Shown here one piece after another: positions 42,963 through 50,981 of a stretch of 64,000 nt of DNA (within the stretch, counting starts at the first letter, position 1; each line of letters starts with the position of its first letter). The translations under genes were made by a program, and so were the position numbers. The DNA comes from Bacteroidales bacterium. GTDB taxonomy: Bacteria; Bacteroidota; Bacteroidia; Bacteroidales; Marinilabiliaceae. The stretch spans positions 1 through 64,000 of the forward strand of contig JAGCYH010000042.1 of the NCBI GenBank assembly GCA_017960905.1, written 5' to 3'. The notes beneath the pieces were generated by a model. It was given only the letters and a program-made list of their open reading frames with translations. It was not told the DNA's origin and made no database searches.

Positions 42963-43720
42963 AGACTATATTCATAACAGCCTTGTGCTTAGTGTTTTGC
43001 GCGGCATTGCCCGCGCAAAATATCACTACGTATGCCAACGTCAGAATGGACAGCGCCATTGTTGCCGATGCCGAAATGAACAGACTGATAGCACTTTACG
43101 CCGACTCGATGTCGAATGAGATGGGGCGCGTCATTGGCACATCGGCAACGACCATGGTAGCCAAACGCCCCGAAAGCGACCTTATGCGCTTGCTTTCCGA
43201 CATTTTGTTCGACCGCATGGCGAAATACTCTAAAGAGCATTTCGGCTTCCCGTATCCCGATATGGCGCTTGCCAATGTCGGTGGAATGCGTGCGAAACTC
43301 ATTGAAGGTGAGATAACTATAGGCAACATTTTTGAAATATCGCCTTTCGACAATTGCATGGTCATAGTTGAGATGAACGGACTTACGCTTCAGAAAATGA
43401 TGAAGCATGTGGTCGACCGTTCGGGCGAGGCTCTGAGCCACGCTAAAATAAACATCATCGACGAACATCTTACGTATGTTACTGTAAATGGGAAGTTTAT
43501 CGACCCGAATATGACATATTATGTGGCCACTTTGGACTATATAGCCGAAGGCGGCGACAACTTCTCTGACCTTAAAGGTCAGAGAATGTTCGATACTGGC
43601 ATCGTATTTCACGATGCCATAATAAGTTACGTAAAAGAAAAGACGTCGGCGGGTGAGAAAATCGTCGCACCGACCGATGAACGTATAAAAGTGTTGGGTG
43701 AATATCACGCACCATATTGA
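42950..43720 (+). CDS. 5'-nucleotidase C-terminal domain protein
   Basis: About 256 residues with a signal peptide (IKTIFITALCLVFCAALPAQ). The body is the substrate-binding C-terminal domain of 5'-nucleotidases (SDLMRLLSDILFDRM, MALANVGGMRAKLIEGEI, GNIFEISPFDN, YVATLDYIAEGGDNF). The catalytic metallophosphatase domain is not in this protein but in the next gene, so the enzyme is encoded as two chains in reversed domain order. The start is ATG 42950, overlapping the S9 gene; the ATG at 42938 would extend into it further. Confidence 0.85.
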   Translation: MAEIKTIFITALCLVFCAALPAQNITTYANVRMDSAIVADAEMNRLIALYADSMSNEMGRVIGTSATTMVAKRPESDLMRLLSDILFDRMAKYSKEHFGFPYPDMALANVGGMRAKLIEGEITIGNIFEISPFDNCMVIVEMNGLTLQKMMKHVVDRSGEALSHAKINIIDEHLTYVTVNGKFIDPNMTYYVATLDYIAEGGDNFSDLKGQRMFDTGIVFHDAIISYVKEKTSAGEKIVAPTDERIKVLGEYHAPY

Positions 43721-43752
43721 TTTTTTTATAAAATATTGAAAAACAAAATTTT

Positions 43753-44679
43753 ATGAATATCAATCGTCGGACATTTCTTAAGCAGATGGGAGCCTTGGCG
43801 GCAATGTTCGCCGGCAATCCGCTCGGCGCTGCCGAGCAGATGTCGGCCATCACCAAGCGCGAGCGCCAGCTGACCATTCTGCATACCAACGATGTGCACA
43901 GTCACATAGAGCCGTTTCCGCTCACCGACCCGAAATACGCCGGTCTGGGCGGTTTCGCACGGCGCAAGGCTTACGTCGACAAGGTGCGTGCCGAAGGCAA
44001 CGACGTGCTGGTGCTCGACTGTGGCGATATTTTCCAAGGTACGCCGTATTTCAACATGTACGGCGGCAAACTTGAGATAGATCTGATGAACAAAATAGGT
44101 GTCGACGCGGCCACAATAGGCAACCACGAGTTCGACAACGGCGTGGATGCGCTTTGCGACCGTATGGAAGAGGCCGATTTCCCGTTCGTCAATGCCAACT
44201 ATACGTTTGAAAATGAGCGCGCTAAGCATTTAGTTCAACCTTATACCATTTTTGAGCGTTGCGGTCGCAAAATAGGCGTTTTCGGTTTGGGTATCAAAAT
44301 CGAGGGGCTTATCAATATGCGCAAGGCCGCTGGCACGCAGTACTCCGACCCGTTTGAAGTGTCGAACCGCATTGCCGACGACCTTCGTCAGCAAGGCTGT
44401 TCGCTCATCATCGCATTGTCGCATTTGGGCTACGTGATGCACGGCCAGCCCGACGATGTGGCTGTAGCGGCCAACTCGCACAACATAGATTTGATTCTGG
44501 GCGGCCACACGCATACGTTTTTGCCTGAACCAGTGGCTGTTGCCAATGCCGATGGTCGCAAAGTGTGGATTAACCAGGTCGGTTTTGCCGGCATTAACGT
44601 TGGCCGTATCGATGTGGTTTTCAATGATTTGACCGATGAGGCGGCAATAAAAACATCTCACGCCATAATCATGGCGTGA
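43753..44679 (+). CDS. 5'-nucleotidase catalytic (metallophosphatase) subunit
   Basis: 308 residues. The N-terminus NRRTFLKQMGALAAMFAG looks like a Tat signal (RR followed by FLK). Metal-site motifs: LHTNDVHSHIEPF, LDCGDIFQGTPY, GNHEFDNG, ALSHLG and LGGHTHTF. It lacks the C-terminal substrate-binding domain, which the preceding gene supplies; the two are 32 bases apart and presumably act as a periplasmic pair on nucleotides. Its last nine codons overlap the hairpin of the terminator for the convergent thioesterase gene. Confidence 0.88.
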   Translation: MNINRRTFLKQMGALAAMFAGNPLGAAEQMSAITKRERQLTILHTNDVHSHIEPFPLTDPKYAGLGGFARRKAYVDKVRAEGNDVLVLDCGDIFQGTPYFNMYGGKLEIDLMNKIGVDAATIGNHEFDNGVDALCDRMEEADFPFVNANYTFENERAKHLVQPYTIFERCGRKIGVFGLGIKIEGLINMRKAAGTQYSDPFEVSNRIADDLRQQGCSLIIALSHLGYVMHGQPDDVAVAANSHNIDLILGGHTHTFLPEPVAVANADGRKVWINQVGFAGINVGRIDVVFNDLTDEAAIKTSHAIIMA

Positions 44680-44683
44680 GATG
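44649..44683 (-). terminator. Terminator of the thioesterase operon, embedded in the convergent gene
   Basis: CATCTCACGCCAT (44654-44666) and ATGGCGTGAGATG (44671-44683); on the minus strand it is followed by TTTTT. The 5'-nucleotidase stop codon (44677-44679) lies in one arm, so the hairpin is also protein-coding on the other strand. Confidence 0.75.
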
Positions 44684-44711
44684 CGTCTCGGTTATATTTT
44701 CCAGTAAAAGT

Positions 44712-45116
44712 CTAAAAGTATTTCTCGACCACTTGTTTGATGTATTCGGGCATACGTGTCGGGCGGTTGGTTTTCATGTCGATGAAAACCAACGTCGTGT
44801 AGCCGTCGGTGAGCAGGTCGCCTTTCTCGTTGTAAATCTTGTAGTTGAACTTGATTTTCACGCTCGGCATCTCTTCCACCGTCACCTCTATTGTCAGGTT
44901 GTCGTCGTAGTAGGCCGGTTTGTGGTAGCGGCAGTACAAATCGACCAACGGCAGCATGATGCCGTTGGCCTCCATGTCGGAGTAGGCGAGGCCTATCTCG
45001 CGGAACATTTCGGTGCGCGCCACTTCGAAGTATTGAGCGTAATTGGCATGGTAAACAACGCCCATTTTATCAGTCTCGCTATAGCGGACACGTAAGCTTG
45101 TCTTTGTCTTAAGCAT
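44712..45116 (-). CDS. Acyl-CoA thioesterase, YbgC/4-hydroxybenzoyl-CoA type
   Basis: 134-residue hot-dog-fold thioesterase. The signature RVRYSETDKMGVVYHANYAQYFEVARTE is near residue 9 (quoted in parts: YSETDKMGVVYHANYAQYFE), with the catalytic Asp in the first part. It hydrolyses acyl-CoA thioesters; in several bacteria this family works with the Tol-Pal system, but no tol genes are here. It is the last gene of a probable operon with rpe and sua5 (gaps of 18 and 12 bases). Confidence 0.85.
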   Translation of the reverse strand: MLKTKTSLRVRYSETDKMGVVYHANYAQYFEVARTEMFREIGLAYSDMEANGIMLPLVDLYCRYHKPAYYDDNLTIEVTVEEMPSVKIKFNYKIYNEKGDLLTDGYTTLVFIDMKTNRPTRMPEYIKQVVEKYF

Positions 45117-45134
45117 CTGAATTTCAGTTTTTTA

Positions 45135-45785
45135 TTAGAGTTTTTTCAATTGAGCGATAGTCTCAATCGGGTTTTTGCTTCCGAACACGTAGCTGCCAGC
45201 CACGAGCACGTTGATGCCAGCCTCTACGGCTTGCGGAGCGGTCGTCTGGTCTATTCCGCCGTCGACTTCAATGAGCGTATTGAGCTTTTTGCGCTCAACC
45301 ATCGCCCGCAGTCTGCGGGCTTTGTTGAGCGTGTTCGGTATGAATTTTTGTCCGCCGAAGCCCGGATTCACCGACATGAGCAGCACCATATCCACATCGG
45401 GCAAGATGTCTTCGAGCACCTCGACCGGCGTATGCGGGTTGAGCGTTACGGCGGGCTTCATGCCCGCCTGACGTATCTGTTCTATGGTGCGGTGAAGGTG
45501 TTGGCACGCTTCGTAATGCACGTTGAGAATGTCGGCGCCAAGGTCGCGGAATGTGCTCACGTATCTCGACGGGTCGACAATCATAAGATGTACATCGAGA
45601 GGCTTTTGTGCGTGCCGCTTAATGGCTTTTATCACCGGCATTCCTATCGAAATGTTCGGCACGAAGACTCCGTCCATCACATCGACGTGAAACCAGTCGG
45701 CCTCGCTCCGATTCACCATTTCGCAGTCGCGCTGCAGATTTCCAAAGTCGGCCGCTAAAAGCGACGGCGATACTATTGTTCCCAT
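45135..45785 (-). CDS. rpe: Ribulose-phosphate 3-epimerase
   Basis: Interconverts ribulose 5-phosphate and xylulose 5-phosphate in the pentose phosphate pathway. The 216-residue TIM barrel carries all usual motifs: VSPSLLAADFGNLQRD, FHVDVMDGVFVPNIS, PLDVHLMI, LMSVNPGFGGQKFI and IEVDGGID. The metal ligands (His and Asp of FHVDVMD, His of DVHLM, Asp of VDGG) are intact. It is 12 bases downstream of the Sua5-type gene, in one operon. Confidence 0.95.
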   Translation of the reverse strand: MGTIVSPSLLAADFGNLQRDCEMVNRSEADWFHVDVMDGVFVPNISIGMPVIKAIKRHAQKPLDVHLMIVDPSRYVSTFRDLGADILNVHYEACQHLHRTIEQIRQAGMKPAVTLNPHTPVEVLEDILPDVDMVLLMSVNPGFGGQKFIPNTLNKARRLRAMVERKKLNTLIEVDGGIDQTTAPQAVEAGINVLVAGSYVFGSKNPIETIAQLKKL

Positions 45786-45797
45786 TTTTAGAGTTTT

Positions 45798-46415
45798 TTA
45801 TTCTATTAATTCACCTTTTCCTTGTCGTAGTATTTCGGGCTCGCCCGATGTGCAGTCGACAACCGTAGAGCCCATGTAACCGCCTATGCCACCGTCGATT
45901 ACGATGTCGGCGATGTACGAACGGCGCTCTTCGATGAGTTCGGGGTCGGTTATGTACTCGTCCTCGTCGTCCTCGTCGCATTTCACCGAGGTCGAAAGCA
46001 CCGGATTGCCCAGCGCCTCAACTATTTTGCATATTATTCGGTTGTCGGGTATTCTTATGCCTACGGTGCGTTTGTTGTTTTTAAACAGCTTGGGCACGTT
46101 GTTGTTGGCTTCGAGAATGAAAGTGAACGGCCCGGGCAGGTTGCGCTTCATCAGTTTGAAAATGCTGTTGTCTATCGGCTTCACGTAGTCCGAAATCTGG
46201 CTCAGGTCGTAGCAGATGAACGACAGATTGGTTTTCTTCGTGTTGATGTCCTTAAAACGCAGAATCTTCTCGACAGCCGCGCGGTTGGTTATGTCGCAGC
46301 CTATGCCGTAGACGGTGTCGGTGGGGTAAACCACTATGCCGCCGTCTTGCAGGCAATCAACAACGCGCTGTATGTTGCGGTCGTCGGGGTTGTCGGGATG
46401 TATTCGTATCAGCAT
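45798..46415 (-). CDS. L-threonylcarbamoyladenylate synthase (Sua5/YciO/YrdC)
   Basis: 205 residues. It catalyses, or is related to the enzyme for, the first step of t6A37 modification of ANN-decoding tRNAs. The YrdC signature is near the start: GGIVVYPTDTVYGIGCDI, followed by KDINTKKTNLSF, FTFILEANNNVP, VGIRIPDNRI and PVLSTSVK. There is no Sua5 linker domain. The motif KDINTKKTNL fits YciO better than classic KxR..KP-type TsaC, so YciO-like function is an alternative. First gene of the operon with rpe and the thioesterase. Confidence 0.82.
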   Translation of the reverse strand: MLIRIHPDNPDDRNIQRVVDCLQDGGIVVYPTDTVYGIGCDITNRAAVEKILRFKDINTKKTNLSFICYDLSQISDYVKPIDNSIFKLMKRNLPGPFTFILEANNNVPKLFKNNKRTVGIRIPDNRIICKIVEALGNPVLSTSVKCDEDDEDEYITDPELIEERRSYIADIVIDGGIGGYMGSTVVDCTSGEPEILRQGKGELIE

Positions 46416-46440
46416 TTTGCGCTCACTTTGTTTTGCGTGG

Positions 46441-46470
46441 CAAAGTTACTGCTAATTGCTTAATTGTCAA
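46441..46470 (-). promoter_or_regulatory. Promoter of the sua5-rpe-thioesterase operon
   Basis: On the minus strand TTG (46470-46468), 19 bases, TAACTTTG (46448-46441). The start codon follows 25 bases later. In the other direction TATTTTTG at 46544-46551 may serve rnr, but with a poor -33 element. Confidence 0.6.
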
Positions 46471-46633
46471 TCTTTTTTTAATCCAATATAATGTCTAAAA
46501 TTGTTCAGGTGTATTTTGTTGTAAATCAGAAGTTTATGTGTTATATTTTTGAATATTGGAAAAAAATATCTGTTAAAATGCGTTACATCGGATTGAAATA
46601 ATTAATTTTGGAAATTATTTAAACTGACAGAAT

Positions 46634-49060
46634 ATGGCAAAACGAAAAGGAAATCCGGAGGAAAAACACCGCAAGATGGTTGCGGACATTATGAAAGTGT
46701 TTCGAGAGAACGCCGGTAAGCCATTCAATTATAAGGAGATGACCGAGGCTCTCGGCCTCAAGAGCAAAAGCGACCGCATGACTGTGCAGGATTTGCTCTT
46801 CGAGATGGCGGGGCTTGGAATGATAGCCGAAGCGGCGGCAGGCAAATTCCGCCTGCCGGCTGAAGGCAGCGAAAAAGGCGGCTCGACAATCACGGGCTAC
46901 GTCGATATGACAGCCTCGGGCTCGGCGTTCATCATTCCTGTTGATAAAAAAGAGGGCGACAAAGATATCTTTGTCGCCAAGAAGAATATGAGCACGGCCC
47001 TCCACGGCGATAAGGTCGAGGTGCGCTTGTTCCTCAAGCGTGTTGGCGAGCGGCCAGCGGGCGAAGTCGTTAAAATCATCGAGCAGCCCGAACGACGTGT
47101 CGTAGGCGTGCTCGACATAAACAAGGACACTGGCGCGGCGTTTCTCATTGTAGATAAGAAGATTACGGGCGGTCGCGATTTGTACATACCGCGCGAAAAA
47201 CTCAATGGCGCCCGCGACGGACAGAAAGTCGTTGCCTTCCTCAGCGAATGGACTAATGCCAAAAACTTGCCCATGGCGCGTATCGATGAGGTGTTGGGCG
47301 AACCGGGCGACAACCAGACCGAGATGCACGCCATTCTGGCGGAATTCGGTCTGCCGCGCGACTATCCGGAGCGCATTGCTAGCGAGGCTGAGAAGATTCA
47401 GCCCGGAATAACTTCCGACGAGATAGCGAAACGCCTTGATATGCGCAAAGTTACCACTTTCACCATCGACCCGGCCGATGCCAAGGACTTCGACGATGCC
47501 ATCTCGCTCCGCCGTCTGCCGTCGGGCAACTGGGAAGTGGGCGTCCACATTGCCGATGTTACGCACTACGTAACGCCAGAATCGATAATAGAAAAAGAGG
47601 CTTTCGCGCGCGCCACATCGGTGTATTTGGTCGACAGGGTAGTGCCCATGCTGCCTGAGCATTTGTGTAATTACATCTGCTCGCTCCGACCCAATGAAGA
47701 GAAACTTACCTATTCGGCTGTGTTTGAGATGAATGACAATGCCGAAGTGATAAAAAGCGTTATAAGCAAGTCGGTTATAAAATCCGACCGCCGCTTCACT
47801 TACGAAGAGGCGCAAGCCATGATTGAAGGCGCCGACGGCGACTTCAAAGACGAGATACTCACACTCAACCGTCTTGCGCAAATATTGCGCAAGCGGCGTT
47901 TCGCAAAGGGCGCCATCAACTTCGAACGCTCCGAGGTGCGTTTCCACATCGATGAGAACGGTAAGCCGCTGAGCGTCTATTTCAAAGAGGCGAAAGAGGC
48001 AAATATGCTCGTCGAAGAGTTTATGTTGCTGGCTAACAGGACTGTAGCCGAGTTCATCGGCAAAGATGGTCTCAATACCTCGACGCGCAAACGCACGCCG
48101 AAGACATTCGTTTATCGTGTTCACGATAAACCCAATGAACTCAAATACAACAATTTCGCACAGTTTGTTCGTCGTTTCGGCTTGGAGGCCGCGCCGAAAA
48201 AAGGCGAGGAGATCAACACAGCCGTCAACCGCGTACTGAGCGAGGTCAAAGGGCGCGGCGAGCAGAACCTCGTGGAGCTTCTGGCTCTGCGCACCATGGC
48301 AAAAGCCGTCTATACCACTCACAACATAGGCCACTACGGCCTCGCGTTCGACTATTACACGCATTTCACCTCGCCCATCCGCCGCTATCCCGACATGATG
48401 GTGCACCGTCTGCTTTTCAGCTATCAGAATGGCGGCCGCTCGGTTACCGAGAAGAAGTACGAAGAGATGTGCAAGCATTGCAGCGAGCAGGAGGTGATGG
48501 CAGCCGACGCCGAACGGGCGTCGATAAAATACAAGCAGGTCGAGTTCCTCATGGACCGCGTAGGCGACGAGTTCGACGCTACCATTTCGGGTGTCAACGA
48601 ATGGGGCATGTATTGCGAGATTAACGAGAACAAGTGCGAAGGTGTCATTCAGCTGCGCGACTTGGAAGGTGATGTTTTTACCTTCGACGAGAAAAACTAC
48701 TGCCTTGTGGGCACCAATACTGGCAAGCGCTACCAGATGGGCGATCAGATACGCATTCGCATAGCGAATGCTGACCTTGCACGCAAGCAGCTCGAGTTCA
48801 TGCCGGCCGGTTCGCAGATGAAATCGATAGAATACCAAAACGCACGCGAAAAAGCGAAGCAGGAGAAGAAAGAAGACGGACCGTGGGTATTCGTGTCGGC
48901 CAAGGAGAAACGGAAACGCATACGCGCCGTGCGCGACGGATTGACCGATGAGGAGATTGAGCAAGAGGAGAAGTTGAAGGCCGAAAGAAAGGCCAAGAAA
49001 AAGAAACAGAAGGAAAACAAGAAGAAAAAGAAACAAGAAATGAAAAGTAAGAAGAAATGA
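46634..49060 (+). CDS. rnr: Ribonuclease R
   Basis: 808-residue processive 3'-5' exoribonuclease acting on structured RNA. The N-terminal winged-helix and cold-shock domains (to about 230) precede the RNB catalytic domain with FTIDPADAKDFDDAISLRRL (metal-binding Asp cluster) near residue 278, and YTHFTSPIRRYPDMMVHRLL. An S1 domain lies near 640-720 (FDATISGVNEWGMYCEI). The tail (about 740-808) is highly basic, as in RNase R, and helps RNA unwinding. Own terminator downstream. The large antisense open frame over this gene is a shadow. Confidence 0.95.
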   Translation: MAKRKGNPEEKHRKMVADIMKVFRENAGKPFNYKEMTEALGLKSKSDRMTVQDLLFEMAGLGMIAEAAAGKFRLPAEGSEKGGSTITGYVDMTASGSAFIIPVDKKEGDKDIFVAKKNMSTALHGDKVEVRLFLKRVGERPAGEVVKIIEQPERRVVGVLDINKDTGAAFLIVDKKITGGRDLYIPREKLNGARDGQKVVAFLSEWTNAKNLPMARIDEVLGEPGDNQTEMHAILAEFGLPRDYPERIASEAEKIQPGITSDEIAKRLDMRKVTTFTIDPADAKDFDDAISLRRLPSGNWEVGVHIADVTHYVTPESIIEKEAFARATSVYLVDRVVPMLPEHLCNYICSLRPNEEKLTYSAVFEMNDNAEVIKSVISKSVIKSDRRFTYEEAQAMIEGADGDFKDEILTLNRLAQILRKRRFAKGAINFERSEVRFHIDENGKPLSVYFKEAKEANMLVEEFMLLANRTVAEFIGKDGLNTSTRKRTPKTFVYRVHDKPNELKYNNFAQFVRRFGLEAAPKKGEEINTAVNRVLSEVKGRGEQNLVELLALRTMAKAVYTTHNIGHYGLAFDYYTHFTSPIRRYPDMMVHRLLFSYQNGGRSVTEKKYEEMCKHCSEQEVMAADAERASIKYKQVEFLMDRVGDEFDATISGVNEWGMYCEINENKCEGVIQLRDLEGDVFTFDEKNYCLVGTNTGKRYQMGDQIRIRIANADLARKQLEFMPAGSQMKSIEYQNAREKAKQEKKEDGPWVFVSAKEKRKRIRAVRDGLTDEEIEQEEKLKAERKAKKKKQKENKKKKKQEMKSKKK

Positions 49061-49075
49061 GCATAAAAAGTTGAA

Positions 49076-49110
49076 ACACAGGGTTGTAAGCTTTACAACC
49101 CTGTGTTTTT
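49076..49110 (+). terminator. Rho-independent terminator of rnr
   Basis: ACACAGGGTTGTAA pairs with TTACAACCCTGTGT, followed by TTTTT at 49106-49110. Confidence 0.88.
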
Positions 49111-49166
49111 ATTTTGTCGGCGCTAAAAAAATAAAAGCAAAATTATTGTACAACGAAAAATACACC

Positions 49167-49174
49167 TATCTTTG
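49167..49174 (+). promoter_or_regulatory. -7 box of the tRNA-Gly/tRNA-Leu unit
   Basis: TATCTTTG followed by C, 33 bases upstream of tRNA-Gly, with a TTG about 20 bases before it. Confidence 0.6.
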
Positions 49175-49206
49175 CACCGCATAAGCGGACAAAGGTCCGG
49201 CATAAT

Positions 49207-49279
49207 GCGGAAATAGCTCAGTTGGTAGAGCACAACCTTGCCAAGGTTGGGGTCGCGAGTTCGAGTCTCGTTTTCCGCT
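49207..49279 (+). tRNA. tRNA-Gly (GCC)
   Basis: 73 bases with acceptor GCGGAAA/TTTCCGC, D-arm GCTC...GAGC, anticodon stem CAACC/GGTTG with loop TTGCCAA (anticodon GCC), T-arm GCGAG...CTCGT. Discriminator T; CCA is not encoded. Forms a two-tRNA transcript with tRNA-Leu. Confidence 0.95.
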
Positions 49280-49287
49280 CTTATGTT

Positions 49288-49372
49288 GCTCGAGTGGTGG
49301 AATCGGTAGACACGCGGGACTTAAAATCCCGTGGCCTCAACAGCCGTGCGGGTTCAAGTCCCGCCTCGAGTA
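49288..49372 (+). tRNA. tRNA-Leu (TAA)
   Basis: 85 bases, class II with long variable arm. Acceptor GCTCGAG/CTCGAGT, anticodon stem GGGA-like/TCCC with loop CTTAAAA (anticodon TAA), T-arm GCGGG TTCAAGT CCCGC, discriminator A. Eight bases after tRNA-Gly. Confidence 0.94.
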
Positions 49373-49374
49373 CT

Positions 49375-49421
49375 CAGCAAGCCCTTGCAAATCAATGATT
49401 TGCAAGGGCTTGCTGTTTTTT
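49375..49421 (+). terminator. Rho-independent terminator of the tRNA unit
   Basis: CAGCAAGCCCTTGCAAATCA pairs with its complement ending at 49414 (20-bp arms nearly without a loop), followed by TTTTTT. It also lies just past the stop of the convergent ATPase gene and could serve both strands. Confidence 0.88.
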
Positions 49422-49430
49422 ATAAGGCAT

Positions 49431-50756
49431 TTATAAATCAGTCAGCAAGAATCCCATATAAAAAGGTAAGGTAAGCAAAGCCCCCTCTCGCCCGACATTG
49501 TAGTCGCCCAGTTTTAAAGCGTGGAAAATATGATAAGTATCGGGGTGTTTCAGAAGTGTCGACATCGATTTTGCATTGCCAGTACGAGCTTTGCACTCCA
49601 GAGGTACGCATTCTCCTTTATATCTCAATATGAAATCAATCTCAATTCCGCCAGTCTTGTGATAATAGTAGAGCTTCCGCCCCATTTTCCCTAGAATATC
49701 GGCCATGACGTTTTCAAAAATCGCACCTTTGTAGCTGTACAACCGTCCTTGCAGAATGTCAGCTTGCGTCCCTTCGTCCAACATGCTGACAAATAATCCG
49801 GTATCGGCCATGTACACTTTAAACGAGTCGGATAGAGCATTCCCAATCAAAGGTAATTCGGGCGTTGTAAGGTTGTAGCATCGGCGTATGACACCTGCAT
49901 CTTCTATCCATTGTAAACAGCTGATGTATTCTTTGCTTCGCCCGCCTTTCCTGACTACTGAATAAGAGAACTTCTTATTGTCGCGGCTTAGCTGTCGTGG
50001 TACCGACTCGAAACATTCGCGTATCCGGTTTTTATCTTCGCGGCTGGCGTATTTAACCATATCGACCTTATATTCTTCGATGATATTACGTTGTACTGCA
50101 ATTACTTGATTAATATCATGCGTATTCATAAAAGTTTTCACCGCGTTAGGCATCCCTCCTACAATTACGTATTGCAACAACAATTGGCGCATACGGTCAT
50201 GTATTACTTTGGGTACGGGTGTTTCATTGGCAAGTGACTTTCGCAAAAGTTCGACTACCGAATCGGGTAGACCATTTGCCCAAAGCCATTCTTCGAAATC
50301 CATAGGATACATATCTACTATTGTTTCGAATCCTACGGGAATAGAAATATCGGAATTGGTTGATTTATAGCCGTTTACATCAAGTAAAGATCCTATGCAC
50401 AAAACATCGTACCGTCCGTCGAGTTTGAAGAATTTAAGCGATGCGCGAGCTTGCGGGCAATCTTGTATCTCATCGAAAATGATACAGGTGTTGCCTTTTT
50501 CAAAACGTGCCGAAGGAACAGCTGCTGAAATAGCAACAGTAAGATAATCGACTTGCAGAGAACCGTCAAAAAGCGATGCCAACTCTTTCTGTTCATGAAA
50601 GTCGATGTAAATCACATTCTTGTAGTTTTCACGCGCAAATGCCAAAACAGAACTTGTCTTACCGCATTGCCGACAGCCTTTTATTACTAACGGGTTCCGG
50701 TCGGCACTCGCTTTCCATTGTTTCAGCAACGTATCTATTTTTCGCTTGAATATCAT
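49431..50756 (-). CDS. AAA+ ATPase with DUF4143 C-terminal nuclease-like domain (second copy)
   Basis: 441 residues, same family as 5564-6751 but clearly diverged. Walker A KGCRQCGKTSSVLAFA near residue 25 and Walker B CIIFDEIQDCP near 91. The C-terminal part has GGIEIDFILRYKGECVPLECKA, the Asp...Glu-x-Lys PD-(D/E)XK signature (short parts: EIDFILR and PLECKA). The cellular role of the family is unknown. The promoter -7 box lies at the edge of a five-unit array of about 33 bp. The gene diverges from the HsdR_N-like gene, with the array between them. Start ATG at 50756. Confidence 0.85.
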   Translation of the reverse strand: MIFKRKIDTLLKQWKASADRNPLVIKGCRQCGKTSSVLAFARENYKNVIYIDFHEQKELASLFDGSLQVDYLTVAISAAVPSARFEKGNTCIIFDEIQDCPQARASLKFFKLDGRYDVLCIGSLLDVNGYKSTNSDISIPVGFETIVDMYPMDFEEWLWANGLPDSVVELLRKSLANETPVPKVIHDRMRQLLLQYVIVGGMPNAVKTFMNTHDINQVIAVQRNIIEEYKVDMVKYASREDKNRIRECFESVPRQLSRDNKKFSYSVVRKGGRSKEYISCLQWIEDAGVIRRCYNLTTPELPLIGNALSDSFKVYMADTGLFVSMLDEGTQADILQGRLYSYKGAIFENVMADILGKMGRKLYYYHKTGGIEIDFILRYKGECVPLECKARTGNAKSMSTLLKHPDTYHIFHALKLGDYNVGREGALLTLPFYMGFLLTDL

Positions 50757-50777
50757 ATCTCATATAGTTTTAGACTG

Positions 50778-50785
50778 CAAATATA
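50778..50785 (-). promoter_or_regulatory. -7 box of the second DUF4143 ATPase gene, overlapping unit 1
   Basis: TATATTTG followed by C on the minus strand, 22 bases before the ATG. Four of its bases are inside the first 33-bp unit, the same arrangement as at 6781-6788. Confidence 0.6.
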
Positions 50786-50944
50786 CACTTTTTGACGCGA
50801 CTTTTTGCAAAAAGTATACACTTTTTGACGCGACTTTTGATAAAAAGTATACACTTTTTGGCGCGACTTTTAAAATACTCTACACTTTTTGGCGCGAGTT
50901 TTTGCAAAAAGTATACACTTTTTGACGCGAGTTTATGAGGAAAA
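50782..50944. repeat. Five iterons of about 33 bp upstream of the second DUF4143 ATPase
   Basis: Units start at 50782, 50815, 50848, 50879 and 50912 (spacings 33, 33, 31, 33). Each contains TATACACTTTTTGRCGCGA. Across unit junctions the sequence AAAAAGT-ATAC-ACTTTTT forms a palindrome with 7-bp arms and a 4-bp centre. Period of three helical turns. The sequence is unrelated to the 22-bp array, but copy number, centre spacing and position on the promoter are the same. Confidence 0.85.
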
Positions 50945-50950
50945 AACCGC

Positions 50951-50958
50951 TATATTTG
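50951..50958 (+). promoter_or_regulatory. -7 box of the HsdR_N-like gene
   Basis: TATATTTG followed by C, 24 bases before the ATG, directly right of the 33-bp array, which may therefore affect both divergent genes. Confidence 0.55.
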
Positions 50959-50981
50959 CAATTCATATTGTAATCTGAAAA

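Noticed and set aside
46619..49036. 805-codon open frame on the minus strand
   Set aside because: Antisense shadow of rnr; its translation has no recognisable domain, while the plus-strand frame has all RNase R motifs.
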